Assembly (NCBI GenBank): GCA_038049695.1
Contig: CP142451.1
Span: 68,340,001 to 68,404,000 of the forward strand
Length of the DNA: 64,000 nt
DNA from: Cinnamomum chago
Taxonomy: Eukaryota; Streptophyta; Magnoliopsida; Laurales; Lauraceae
Direction of reading: 5' to 3'
Shown one piece after another: positions 34,201 through 45,099 of this stretch (within the stretch, counting starts at the first letter, position 1; each line of letters opens with the position of its first letter). Position numbers and translations under genes: made by a program. The notes beneath the pieces were generated by a model. That model saw only the letters and a program-made list of their open reading frames with translations, searched no databases and was not told the DNA's origin.

Positions 34201-35853
34201 CCCTGCCTGAGATTTCCTCCTGTTCCCCTGAAATATCAACTCTGCCTGTGGTCCTTGGAATCTGAATGTGATGGTCTTACTAAAACAATCCATAGTGGCA
34301 TGATATGCTTCTAACCAATCCATGCCTAAAATGACATCAAAATCATGCATGTCCAAAACTATGAGGTTGGCCGGTAGATTAACATCTCCTAATAACACTG
34401 TACAACTAGGGTAATGGTTTCTACACACAACTTGTTTCCCTACTGGAGTGGTCACTACTAGAATGTAATCCAATTCACTACATGGTGCATCAAACAACTT
34501 AGCAAAACTAGGGGATGAAAAAGAGTGAGTGGATCCGGGATCAAACAAAATCTGGGCTTCTACCCCACAAACAAGAAGTTTACCTTCTACCACGTCTCCT
34601 GCAGCTTCAGCATCTGCACGGTTGAGATAGTACAAACGTCCATGCATCTGTAGTCTGTTCGGTACTTGGTTCTGCCTTCCTTGGCCTTGTCTGTTCTGCT
34701 GTGGAGGACGAGCATTCTGATTTTACGCTGGTGGCCTAGCCTGCTGCTGCTGAGGTGGTCTCATCTGATTCTGAACTGGTGCTTGATTCTGAGGAGCTAC
34801 TTGTCTCTGCTGCTGGTTCCTGTTCCCTTGATTCTGAAGTAGTGGGCAATCCTTGATTGAATGATTCATAGCCCCACACTTGAAACAGGCACCCATGGCC
34901 TTCCTACATTCGTGAGTTTCATGATTCTTGCCACAATGTCCACAACCCTGCCTCACATGACCTTGCTCTTGCCTTGGCTTCTTGCCCTGTTGTTGCCTCT
35001 GATTTTGCTGCTGATACTGCTGCTTCCTGTCCTGAACAATCATATTGTTAATATCCTCAAAAGTATAAGCCCGCTTGACTGCCTCATCATATGTAGCTGG
35101 AGGCACTACTCCTATGACATCCCTCATAATAATCGGATTCAACCCTTCTAAGAACTTAGTTATCTTCTTCCTTTCTGTGTCAATCAACTCGGTGGCATAC
35201 CTCGCCAATCTCTCAAATTTGGTGACATAATCCAACACTGTCATGCTACCTTGCTTGAGCCGCTGAAACTCAATAGCCTTTTGTCTCTTGACATGAGAGG
35301 GAATGTACTTGTCTTGAAACTGTATCTTGAAAGCTGCCCATGCCTCATCGTCAGCCATCACTGCATAAGGATCCTTGACTGTTTGCCACCACCTATCTGC
35401 GAGCCCATAAAATAATGAAGCTGTGAGGTTGACCTTCTGTATACCCGTGCACATGAAGACATCAAAGATCTTCTCCGTATTGACTAGCCAGTCATCTGCC
35501 ACTAGTGGGTCCTCATTGCCCGAAAATTCTTTCGGTGCTCTCTTCCTAAACTTCTCTAATAGAGCATTAGGGTCTGGATCCCTATTCTGTATAACAATCT
35601 GAGGACCTGCAGGTGGTGCTACATTCCTGTTCTGGAGAACTTCTAACAATTGTCTCTGAACTTGTGCCATTTCATCATCCTTCTTAGCCAACTGTTCTTG
35701 AAATCTGGCTTGGTTCTCATTAGCCTACCTTTGCTGTGCTATCATGGCTTGCATAAGTTCCTGAAACTGTGTGGCTGTCGGTGTCTCAGATGCATCTGAC
35801 TCATTCTGGTTACTGCCTGAAGCATGATGATTTGGAGCTTTTCTTGGAGGCAT
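31201..35853 (-). pseudogene. B unit 1 Gag-Pol polyprotein with four in-frame stops
   Basis: One frame runs from ATG 35853 to the stop at 31201 (1551 codons with stop). Gag has the retrotransposon-gag domain (about 90-240) and two zinc knuckles near 310-335; the second is canonical (CFKCGAMNHSIKDC), the first has one residue fewer before His. Protease reads LFDPGSTHSF near 438. Reverse transcriptase has FIDDVLVYS near 762, RNase H TDASN near 910, integrase an HHCC zinc region (about 1120-1160) and a DDE core (MDFV, TSDRD, QSERT). The C-terminus has the VKVLWENH...EEATWELKE chromodomain pattern that targets chromoviruses to chromatin. Stops: TAG 35725-35727, TAA 34723-34725, TAG 34120-34122, TGA 31651-31653. 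There is no frameshift, so the protein is full length apart from these stops. Confidence 0.9.
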
Positions 35854-35998
35854 ATTGCTGTAGAACAAAGAGTTAGAAAACAATAATCATGGTACAGGGG
35901 TTTCTAAGATCCTATACGAACGAATCTATCGAACTCACGAATCCTCGCCACGTTCCTAAGATCTTTCTAGTTTCTTTTAAGTGCCTGAAACATGTCTC

Positions 35999-36012
35999 GC
36001 TCTTATACCAGT
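35999..36012 (-). promoter_or_regulatory. Primer-binding site of B unit 1
   Basis: Read on the plus strand, GCTCTTATACCAG lies two bases from LTR 2. It matches the 3' end of initiator tRNA-Met (GCTCTGATACCA) except for one base. The same altered site occurs beside LTR 3 (ending 51622) and LTR 4 (ending 59463). Confidence 0.75.
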
Positions 36013-36014
36013 CC

Positions 36015-38991
36015 TGTCGCGACCCCGGAACGGATCCCCGGGCCCGCGACGTTGGTTTGGTGATGATTACTACTATTGAAGATTTTGTTTTCCCACAGGT
36101 TCCCGCGGTGAGGATTCCCAAAGACACGGGATCTGACTCACACGTACACGATTGCGGAAGCGTGTAGCAAAACACACCAATATAAGCACCAATAAAATAT
36201 TTAAGTGCTATAACATTTAATAACAAGACATAGCATCAAAGAAAAGAGTTATCATGGCATTCCCAAACATAGTTCAAGTTATAAGTTTAACACGAAAGTA
36301 AGTTAAGTTTAGTACAGTCCATAAGAGACCAATAAAGGTCAATACAATCTCAAAATAACCAAAAGAAACCCCAAGACTAAAGGTGACGAAACTCGAGAAC
36401 CAGACCGACATCTAAATGACATCGTCGGGCTGCCACTCTCTCACGGGAGTTGGCTCACAAGCCTCCTCCTGACGCTCCTCCTCAAAGGCAACGTCTCCTG
36501 CACCTGGGCACCAATAAACAAGGGTCAAACACGACGGTTTGGCAGGTAATCAATTTAGGCATGAACATGAACACTAACATTTAGAGAAAACATGTAAGCA
36601 AATCTTTAGTATGAAGTACTATCAAAGCTGAGATACATTTTCAAGAATACGAGCAAAGCTGAGATACCAAAACAAACTAGCATGAGTACATAATATATCA
36701 TGAATAGTTACAATCCACAAAGAGCCCATCCTTTCTCTATCATTTATATAATGAAAAGAGCAAGCACGCACGACAAGCACGATATACATAATATAAGCAC
36801 GACACGATTTCCCACAAAGACGGGAATTCAGGCCGCGGAACCGGACACGCACGATGTGTAATAAATACACGACCAGTCTGCAGACAGTCCACATGTTTAA
36901 AGACCCCCAGACAGTGGATCAAACTGAAAGGGCAGTCTAAGCTCAGTGGTGTTTACTTAATTCATGAATGCACAAAACACGCGAAGCACGATCAAAGCAC
37001 GTCGAGATAGAAAGGGGGAAATCACTTGTCAAAACACGACGAGCACGACTAGCACGGGCATAATAATTATGCATAACACGCTTAGGAAGAGATCCCCTTT
37101 TCTCTTGAAACAAAACTCCCAAAACAAGCTTATACTAACACTTCAAAACAAGTTCACGATGATATTCATTTTATCAAAACTAAAGCACGAACACAAGGCT
37201 TATCAAGCACACGTAATGACCCTTGGATGGTCGTTGTGAAATCGAAGCCCCGATGTTGGAAATTAAATAAAATTGGTGCCCCAGAAGTTTAAAGACATCT
37301 TGGGTTTCGAGTGCACAATATCAAGCTAAAGGTCACTTAACATGTTCTAGTTTTTCATTCTTGCAAAACTCTTCAAAATACACAAACAGTGAATTTCGGT
37401 CACCTCGCGGTCAGGTGTCGGCTAGCCGAACTGGGACATGGCGGCTAGCCGCAAGGTGACCGCCAGGCTGACCGCTGGAGAGAAAATCGAACTTAGCTCT
37501 CGGGAAAAGGAACCGTATTGCGCGGTTGGCTTGCGGTTAACCGCGAGTGGGACTGGCGGTTAGCCGTGAGCTGACCGTGAGCCACAATCGAAATGCCAGC
37601 TTCTGGAGAAGAAACCGCAGTCCACGGTTGGCTTGCGGTTAACCGCGAGCGAGACTGGCGGTTAGCCGTGAGCTGACCGTGGTGCTGACCGCTGATCCTA
37701 GATGAAAATGCTAGCTTCTGGAAAAGTAACCGCTGAGTTCGGTCAGCCTGCGGTTAGCCGCAGTGTACACAGGCGGCTAGCCGCTAGCTGACCGTGGAGC
37801 TGACCGCCAATGCACGGGTGTGCGGTTCAGTGCAGATTTCACATTTTTCCTTCCTCCTTTCCATTCCTTCTCATTCCTCTTGTATTCCCTGAGCATATAG
37901 GCTCTTCAAGGGTAGAACACACATCCAAAACCAACAAAACGCAATCATGAAGCTTGTAAACACATTCATATGCAAAGTTTCCAAAACAACAATGTAGCTA
38001 AAATAACATGCACAATGATCCTATAGAGATTACTTGCCTTGCCCAAATGCTAAACACTCCTCCTCAAGCACTTCACACAAGTTATCCCACACTACAAGCA
38101 AAACCAAGAAAACACACAAAACTCACTCAAAAATGGAAACAAGGAACCCATTTACCAAGTAGGGTTTGAAAACATGAAAAACATAGTCTCAAGGAACTAA
38201 AATGACTCAATGGAGAGTATGAGTGGAAACCCTTACCTAGAAATGGCCAAACAAGAGGGAGGGAAAGAAATGGAGTTCTTGCCCAACTTGAAAACTCAAG
38301 AAACTTGTATCAATGGAGAGCTTGCAAGGAGATGAAGAAAATGGTAATCTTAGAATCTTCTTTGGAGCTCCCTAGCTAGATCAAACAAGGTGGGGAAGAT
38401 GGAGAAGAAAAGAGGTTTTCCCTTGCCCTAGATTCAGAAATTGCAGAGATTTGGTAAAGTGAGTGGAAGAAGAGGGAAAGGGGGATTAAGTGATGACTCA
38501 TGGGCCCCATGTGACCTGAACTTGAAATGGCTAAAACATGATCTTGTGGACCTCGGATGACTTCGACGAAGAAGGATAAAACGATCGTCGAAATATCTAC
38601 TTTCCAAAAAGTATAATTTTGACATGGTTTTAAGATTTTGAAAATTGTGTCCAGATTTATGCATAAAGGACAATTTTACCCTCTTTGGGCCAAAACATGG
38701 GTTTTGGGCTTCGAACACGAATGGGCTTAAAACGAAAGTTGTAACACATAACAAGATCATTCAAATGAAATCAAAATCACACTCACACGAAAACCGATAC
38801 GATCTTCCCAAGCTTACACGTGCACCCAGGCCTTCCTGAGTGTGTCTGACTAATACTAGACGTTCTCAAAATTCCCAAAGCTATGTCCAAAACTAACTAA
38901 TCACTTCAAACCCAACAACAACTAAACCCACTTAGAACTAAACACATACTAATCGCACACTAATCGACTTGGCCTGGGTCGGGGTCTAACA
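36015..38991 (-). repeat. Family B LTR 2 (2977 bp), shared by units 1 and 2
   Basis: Same length as LTR 1, no flanking target duplication, internal sequence on both sides. It serves as 5' LTR of unit 1 and 3' LTR of unit 2. It shares the missing 12-bp segment with LTR 1 but the AACACG and AATGCC variants with LTRs 3 and 4, so it is a mixture of the two outer types. Confidence 0.9.
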
Positions 38992-39028
38992 TCCTCCACC
39001 CCTTAGGATATTTGGTCCACCAAATAAA

Positions 39029-40962
39029 TCAAACAATTACCTCTGGTAAAAGCTGTGGATACTTCCTCTGCACTTGCTCTTTCAATTCCCAGGTGGCTTC
39101 CTCTGGTTCGTGATTTTCCCAAAGTACCTTGACCCAATGAATAGTCCGGTTTCTCAATTCTTGCTCTTTGGTGTCAATGATCTTGATCGGTCTTTCCACA
39201 TACGAGGTATCTTCCCGAATCTCTAAAGGCTCATGTTGTAGAATGTGTGCAGGACTAGAGACATACTTCTTGAGCATAGAAACATGAAAAACATTGTGTA
39301 CCCCGGAGAATTCCGGCGGTAACGCAAGTCTATAAGCGACATCTCCAATCTTGCTCAAAATCTCATACGAACCAATAAATCTCCTGGACAACTTGCCCTT
39401 CTGTCCAAACCTCAAGGTTCCCCTAGTTGGTGAGACTTTCAAAAACACCTTGTCACCCACCTGAAATTGCAATTCTCTTCAGCGAGTATCTGCATAACTC
39501 TTCTGCCTACTTCGGGCGATCTTCAATCGTTCCTGAATCAGCTTGACCTTGTCACTTGTCTCTCCAACTATCGTCGGTCCATGGAAACTACGTTCACCGA
39601 CTTCTTCCCAGCAAACCGGAGTTCTGCATCTTCTACCATAAAGTGCCTCGAAAGGTGCCATACCAATGCTCGAGTGGTAACTATTGTTATAAGCAAATTC
39701 ACAAAGAGGTAAGCACTCATCCCACTGAATCTTGAAATCCAATACACAAGCACGCAACATGTCTTCGAGAGTCTGTATCGTCCTTTCTGACTGACCATCG
39801 GTCTGAGGATGATAAGCTGTGCTGAATTGGAGCTTGGTACCCATCGACTCATGAAGAGTTTTCCAAAACTTTGAAACAAATCTACTGTCTCTATCTGAAG
39901 TAATGGAGACGGGTTGACCATGCTTACTAACAATCTCATCAACAAATAACTTCGCAAGTGGTGCCATATGCATCATATTCTCGGTCTTCATCGGAATGAA
40001 GTGAGCAGACTTTGTCAGACGATCTACAATGATCCAAATTGCATTATTTCCCTTCTTAGTATTAGGCAAACCGGAGACGAAATCCATGGTAATGTGCTCC
40101 CATTTCCACTCCGGAATTTCCAAAGGCTGTAACAAACCTGGAGGCTTCTGATGTTCTGCCTTGATCAACTGACAAGTTAGACAACGAGACACAAAAGCTG
40201 CTATCTCTCTCTTCATGTTGTTCCACCAAAATCTATTCCTCAAATTGTGGTACGTCTTCGTGCTACCCGGATGCATAGAATATCTCGTGCTGTGAGCCTC
40301 ATTCATTATCTCATTCTTCAAATCATCCACATTTGGCACACACAACCGGTCACGGAAATACAAGATTCCATTCACCATCTTGAAATCGGGGCGTTCTGCA
40401 ATAACTTCTACTATCTTGGCCAAGTCTGGGTCTTGCAACTGATTTTCCTTAATCTTCTGGATGAAGGTAGGTTCTGAAACTGTCATATTTGCTAACATAG
40501 TGCCCAACTTCAAGGTTTGTACCTCTACACCCAACTCTTCGAACTGCTGTAAGACACCCATTCCTCTCAAATTAGCCATGACTACTGATTTTCTGCTCAA
40601 CGCATCTGCTACCACATTCACTTTGCCTGGATGATACTTGATTGGAAAGTCATAATCTTTGATATACTCCATCCACCTTCTTTGCCTCATATTCAAATCC
40701 TTCTGAGAGAACAAATATTGCAAACTTCGATGATCTGAGTGGACCTCAAATTTCTCTCCGTAGAGATAGTGTCTCCACATCTTCAATGCGAAAACAACTG
40801 CTGCCAACTCCAAGTCGTGAGTCGCATAATTCTTCTCATGGTCCTTCAGCTGTCTCGAGCCATAGGCAATCACCTTGCCATCTTGCATCAATACACAACC
40901 CAGTCCCACATTCGAAGCATCTGTATAAACAATAAATCCGCCGTCGCTCGAGGGTAATGTAA
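39029..40962 (-). pseudogene. B unit 2 polyprotein, 3' half (RNase H, integrase, chromodomain)
   Basis: It continues the polyprotein of 48740-51463 after the Copia insertion. It begins just after the start of RNase H (break near the LPSSD/GGF region) and includes RNase H, integrase and chromodomain with the same TGA (39479-39481) as unit 1. The sequence is nearly identical to 31201-33134. One difference is NYATHD here against NYPTHD in unit 1. Confidence 0.9.
40958..40962. repeat. Target-site duplication TGTAA, left copy (Copia insert)
   Basis: TGTAA at 40958-40962 is repeated at 48740-48744, immediately outside the two LTRs of the Copia element. This proves insertion into B unit 2. Confidence 0.9.
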
Positions 40963-42675
40963 TGAAAGTCCACGAGGATCCTTACCCTAGAGGGGGGGGG
41001 GTGAATAGGGTGAGCTACAATTGTGACCAATTTAAATCAATATTAATTTCTTAACACAAACTAGTCACATGTGATGATTAACCATACAATATGCGGAAGC
41101 TAATAAAAGAATCACCACAAATGCAAGCACCACAACATCAAGATTTATAGTGGTTCGGCCTCAATGCCTACATCCACTACCGGCTTGTGAATCCAACACC
41201 CCACCGGATTTCCACTATTTATGCTTTTTCAAAGGCTAAGCAATAACCTACACAATGTTGCTTTTCAAAGGCTAAACAACAACCTTACAAGATGCTTTTC
41301 TTAGGCTAAGCAATAACCTTACAATATGCTTTTCTTAGGCTAAGCAATAACCTTATACAATGCTTTTCTTAGGCTAAGCAATAACCTTTACAAATAAAGC
41401 TTTCTCTAAGAAAGTGTCTTTACAAAAGATCACTCTAAGAGATTACAATTTAAGCTCATATGAAATTGCCTCTTGACTAGGCTAATATGAAAGTTTAATA
41501 CAAATAACAAACATACACTCAATTAAGTTAAAGTGTGTGCACAAGTGTATGAATGCTCTACTTCAATCTATTTTAACAATGAAGCTCTTAAATGAATGCA
41601 TGATGCATTTTAAAATCAAAGCTTATAAAATGATGATTGAAGAGAAAAATACTAATCACATGAAAGATTCACACAACTTGAAGAAATGATCTAAAACATG
41701 TTGTATGAATATAAAAGTCTAAGAACACATGTGATTTAGGTGAGAGTGATTGCAAGCCATTCTAATATACCAATGAAGATAATGAGTTTGCAAAACAACT
41801 CTTGAAATCATGCATAAGTGAAAAACAAAGATTTAAGCATGCATGGATTTCATTTTAATGAAAATCAAAATACAAGTAAAGTGTACCTTTTTAAGAACTC
41901 ATGTATTTGATTTCCAAATGGCCCCCTAGCCTTTCCAACTTCTTCCCCTTTCTTTGGCTCCAAAATGCTCTCAAAGGTTCATGGTTCAAGCCTTGAAAAA
42001 GGTTGGAAATGAATGGACTTTATAGCCAAAAAGTTGCCAACGGCTAGTCCTCGGTCGACCGGCAAAGAGGTCTCGGTCGACCGGGATCACACAACGGGCA
42101 AAAAAATGACCGTTTGAAAAACTGCTTTTAGCGGCGGACACAGAAACCGCCGCTAAAAGTGGTTTTTCCGCCGCTAAAGGTCCTGTTTTCCCAAAAATGT
42201 ATTTTTCTAAAGTAATTTTGGTTGGGAATTTTTTGGGCCATTAAACCAAGTTAGAATACATGTTTTAAGACATTCTAAGATGTTTAAAAACATGAAACAC
42301 CCAAAGCCTAAAATGATTCAAAAGATTAAAACCAAAGGCTAGCTTGATTTGACAAAACTCTTTTCAAATGAAAATGCATACAAAAATGATTCTTTTTGTG
42401 AAGAATGTATGCAAGGCTCAAACCTAAATTCTCAACATGATTTTCCAAACATAATGCACAAAGAATTAGGTTTTCAAAAGAGTTTGGGTTCTAAAACTAA
42501 TGCATCCAAGTTTAGAACCAAAACATGCATCAAAACAAAAACTTTTCCAAATCTTAAAAGCTATGCATGTAAAAAACAAGATTTCAAGATATTTTAAATC
42601 AATGCATGTGTGAAATATCAAATGATGCTAAAGTGCAAATGCATCCATCAAATTGCAAATACAAAATCTCTAACA
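40963..42675 (-). repeat. Copia 3' LTR (1713 bp)
   Basis: It starts TGAAAGTCCACGAGG and ends AATCTCTAACA. It contains five tandem copies of CTTAGGCTAAGCAATAACC-like units (41222-41397), two CGGTCGACCG palindromes (42052 and 42074) and a 13-bp hairpin CTTTTAGCGGCGG/CCGCCGCTAAAAG (42125-42159) with a third GCCGCTAAAG arm shortly after. Confidence 0.9.
41222..41397 (+). repeat. Tandem repeat of about 36 bp in the Copia LTR, five copies
   Basis: Units of the form TGCTTTTCTTAGGCTAAGCA followed by ATAACCTTACAA follow one another, the first two with TCAAAGGC in place of TCTTAGGC. The same array is in the right LTR at about 47286-47461. Confidence 0.85.
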
Positions 42676-43110
42676 ATCTCCCCCTTTGCAATTTGATGGC
42701 AACTTACTCATCATTGAAATAACACACCAAGTCTTCAGCTCCCCCTAAGCTGGACATGCCTTGAAATCTTCTTGGATGCTCCTCCTCTTAGCTTGGGCTC
42801 TTGGGCTCTTTTCTTCAATCTTCTTGATGCTTGGAGCTTGATCATTCTTCCAGCTTTCTTTCCATCTTCCTCTCTTTTAGCCAAGCATCTTCTTTAGCTC
42901 CAAGCTTTCTTTCTTCTATTTGCTCTCCCCCTTTGACCATGCCTTTCTCTCCCTTTGGCAAGGTATGCATTCTCTCCCTTTGTAGAAGATCATACACAAC
43001 TTTCTCCTTAGGAAGCTTGGACATTCTCTTCACCCTTCTTGAGAGCTTGAATACTCTCTCCCCCTTTGAAGAGTAGGAGTCATGAGTACTTGGACTCTCT
43101 CCCCCTTTGA
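42676..43110 (-). promoter_or_regulatory. Polypurine tract and extra tract copies before the Copia 3' LTR
   Basis: On the minus strand GCAAAGGGGGAGAT ends at 42676 against the LTR. Further CAAAGGGGGAGAG or CAAAGGGAGAG tracts occur near 42920, 42949, 42973, 43057 and 43098. Several tract copies ahead of the 3' LTR are a known trait of Sireviruses. Confidence 0.75.
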
Positions 43111-45099
43111 CATTAAATTGCAAAGGTACCTACACACATGAAATAAGGAAAATACCTTTTAGTAGCACCTGTTAACAAAAGAAATCGAAAATGATAATCA
43201 TAACAGGCTATCATGTATGGAAGAAGACTCTAAGGGTTCAAAGTCAATCTAAGGGTGAATTTGATCAAAACTAATTCTTCCTATGAAGGTTTACACTCCC
43301 CCTCAATCCATTCTCTTCTTTTGTCAAACTTTTGACAAGATATAACTATTTGGTTCAAGAAGTAGATGGTTTAACCAAATGAGGGTCAACTTCAAGGAAA
43401 GGATTAGATTCATTTAACTATAAGGCTCATATGATCAAATTACCAAAAGAGAGCAAGGTCTAATGAGAGAAGCAATCATGGATACCAATTGGAAAAACAA
43501 AGAGTGCCAATTGAGATTTAAGGATATGACTATTAACACAATCACTCTAAAATGGATTTAAGAATATTACTATAAAAAAAATCCAAATTAGAGCTATCCA
43601 TGATGCAATGGGGTTTATTCAAACATAGCATCAATCATTATAACTATGAAAATCATATGCTATGAAAGTTTTTGAAATCATTTCACTCAAACTATAAATA
43701 TGACTATTAATGTGCAAGAAAGAGTGAAATGAAATTCAAACATGAAGCCAACCTCTACTAATAACCAACCAATATTATGAACACATAAACATGGTGGTCA
43801 TGAGATATTCCTATATGAGCAAGAGAGGTGGCAACATGAACATTATGATGCTAATGGTGTGTGACATGGAACAATCATATTACTTATCAAGTTCAATCCA
43901 ATGCACACAAGATTTATCGCATTCACAAGAAATCAAATCAATCTAACATTATACCAATTGAAACCAATTGAATTTGATAACATGATAAAGAGCAAGAATG
44001 TGACAAAAATTCCATCAAGCATCATAAATGCAAATTCATCACTTTTAAAGATATGACTATTGAGCATAGTGATGAACAAGGTAAATTGCATTGCAAAATG
44101 ATATTACTTTGAAATGCATGCAATTTCCAAAGTGACATAATCATATGAATTCAACTACTAGGATATCCATCAACCATCATAAATGTAAGGAATGGATTTC
44201 AAAGAGTTTCATATGATTAAGATCACTACTTATGAAGTTGAAACATGTATAAGGATGACACCAAGAAAATCTACATGAATCAACATCATAACCATCCATA
44301 AAGATATGACTATAAGGCATAGAGGATGGATTTGGGTTCTAGTATGGTTTCTACAAATGTAACTAAGATCACAACCATACATGGAACCAAAAGTCATTTG
44401 CATATAAAAAGAATGTAAATAAACAAGCAAGGATGCAAACAACATACATTTCCATTTCTAAGATAATGAAACCAAAAGAAAGGAAATGAACACATGGAAC
44501 ATGCTTTAGAAGAATATAACTAATGATGTTATAGGCATTTCCATTCAAACAATCTTCAAATCATTTTGAAAAACAAAATCCAACAATGAGCATAAAAAGA
44601 ATGATTTAGAAGATCAATTTTCAACATTGTATTTTAAAAGATATAACTTAATTGAAACACATACAAGTTGATTTTTCAAAACAATGTTCTCCATGTAAAA
44701 GTATAACTTAGAAATCCATGGAAAACTTGAATTGATTCATATCATTTGTTCAAATAATCTTACTATGACATATACACAAATGATTCAATAACAATTGATC
44801 ATGAAAAATCTAGCTATGAAAGCTTTTGAAATCACAATCAATTGATCATGTAGAAATGCAATGCAAAACATAAAACTAAATGTGAGCAAAAAGCAAATCA
44901 AACATGATGAAGTTATAATCAAAAGATTTTGAAAACCATGAAGTGTAACTTAGAATGGTGTATGAAAACAAAATCAATTGATCATAAAGAAACAATGCAT
45001 TTTAATAGATGTAACTATGAAAGAACAAAATGCAAAGCAATCATGACCAACAAAAGGTTTAACTTATAAAGCATAGGTTGGTCAATGAGGTCCAAGGCC
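43111..45099. other. Non-coding interior of the Copia element
   Basis: No reading frame of note is present in the place where pol would be. A degenerate word RATATRACTAT or GTAACTTA recurs about fifteen times (for example near 43338, 43523, 43691, 44049, 44303, 44638, 44696, 44938, 45007). Otherwise the stretch is AT-rich and looks like random filler. Confidence 0.5.

Noticed and set aside
41222-41397. Copia LTR tandem array as an independent satellite
   Set aside because: It is present at the same place in both LTRs and so is part of the LTR.
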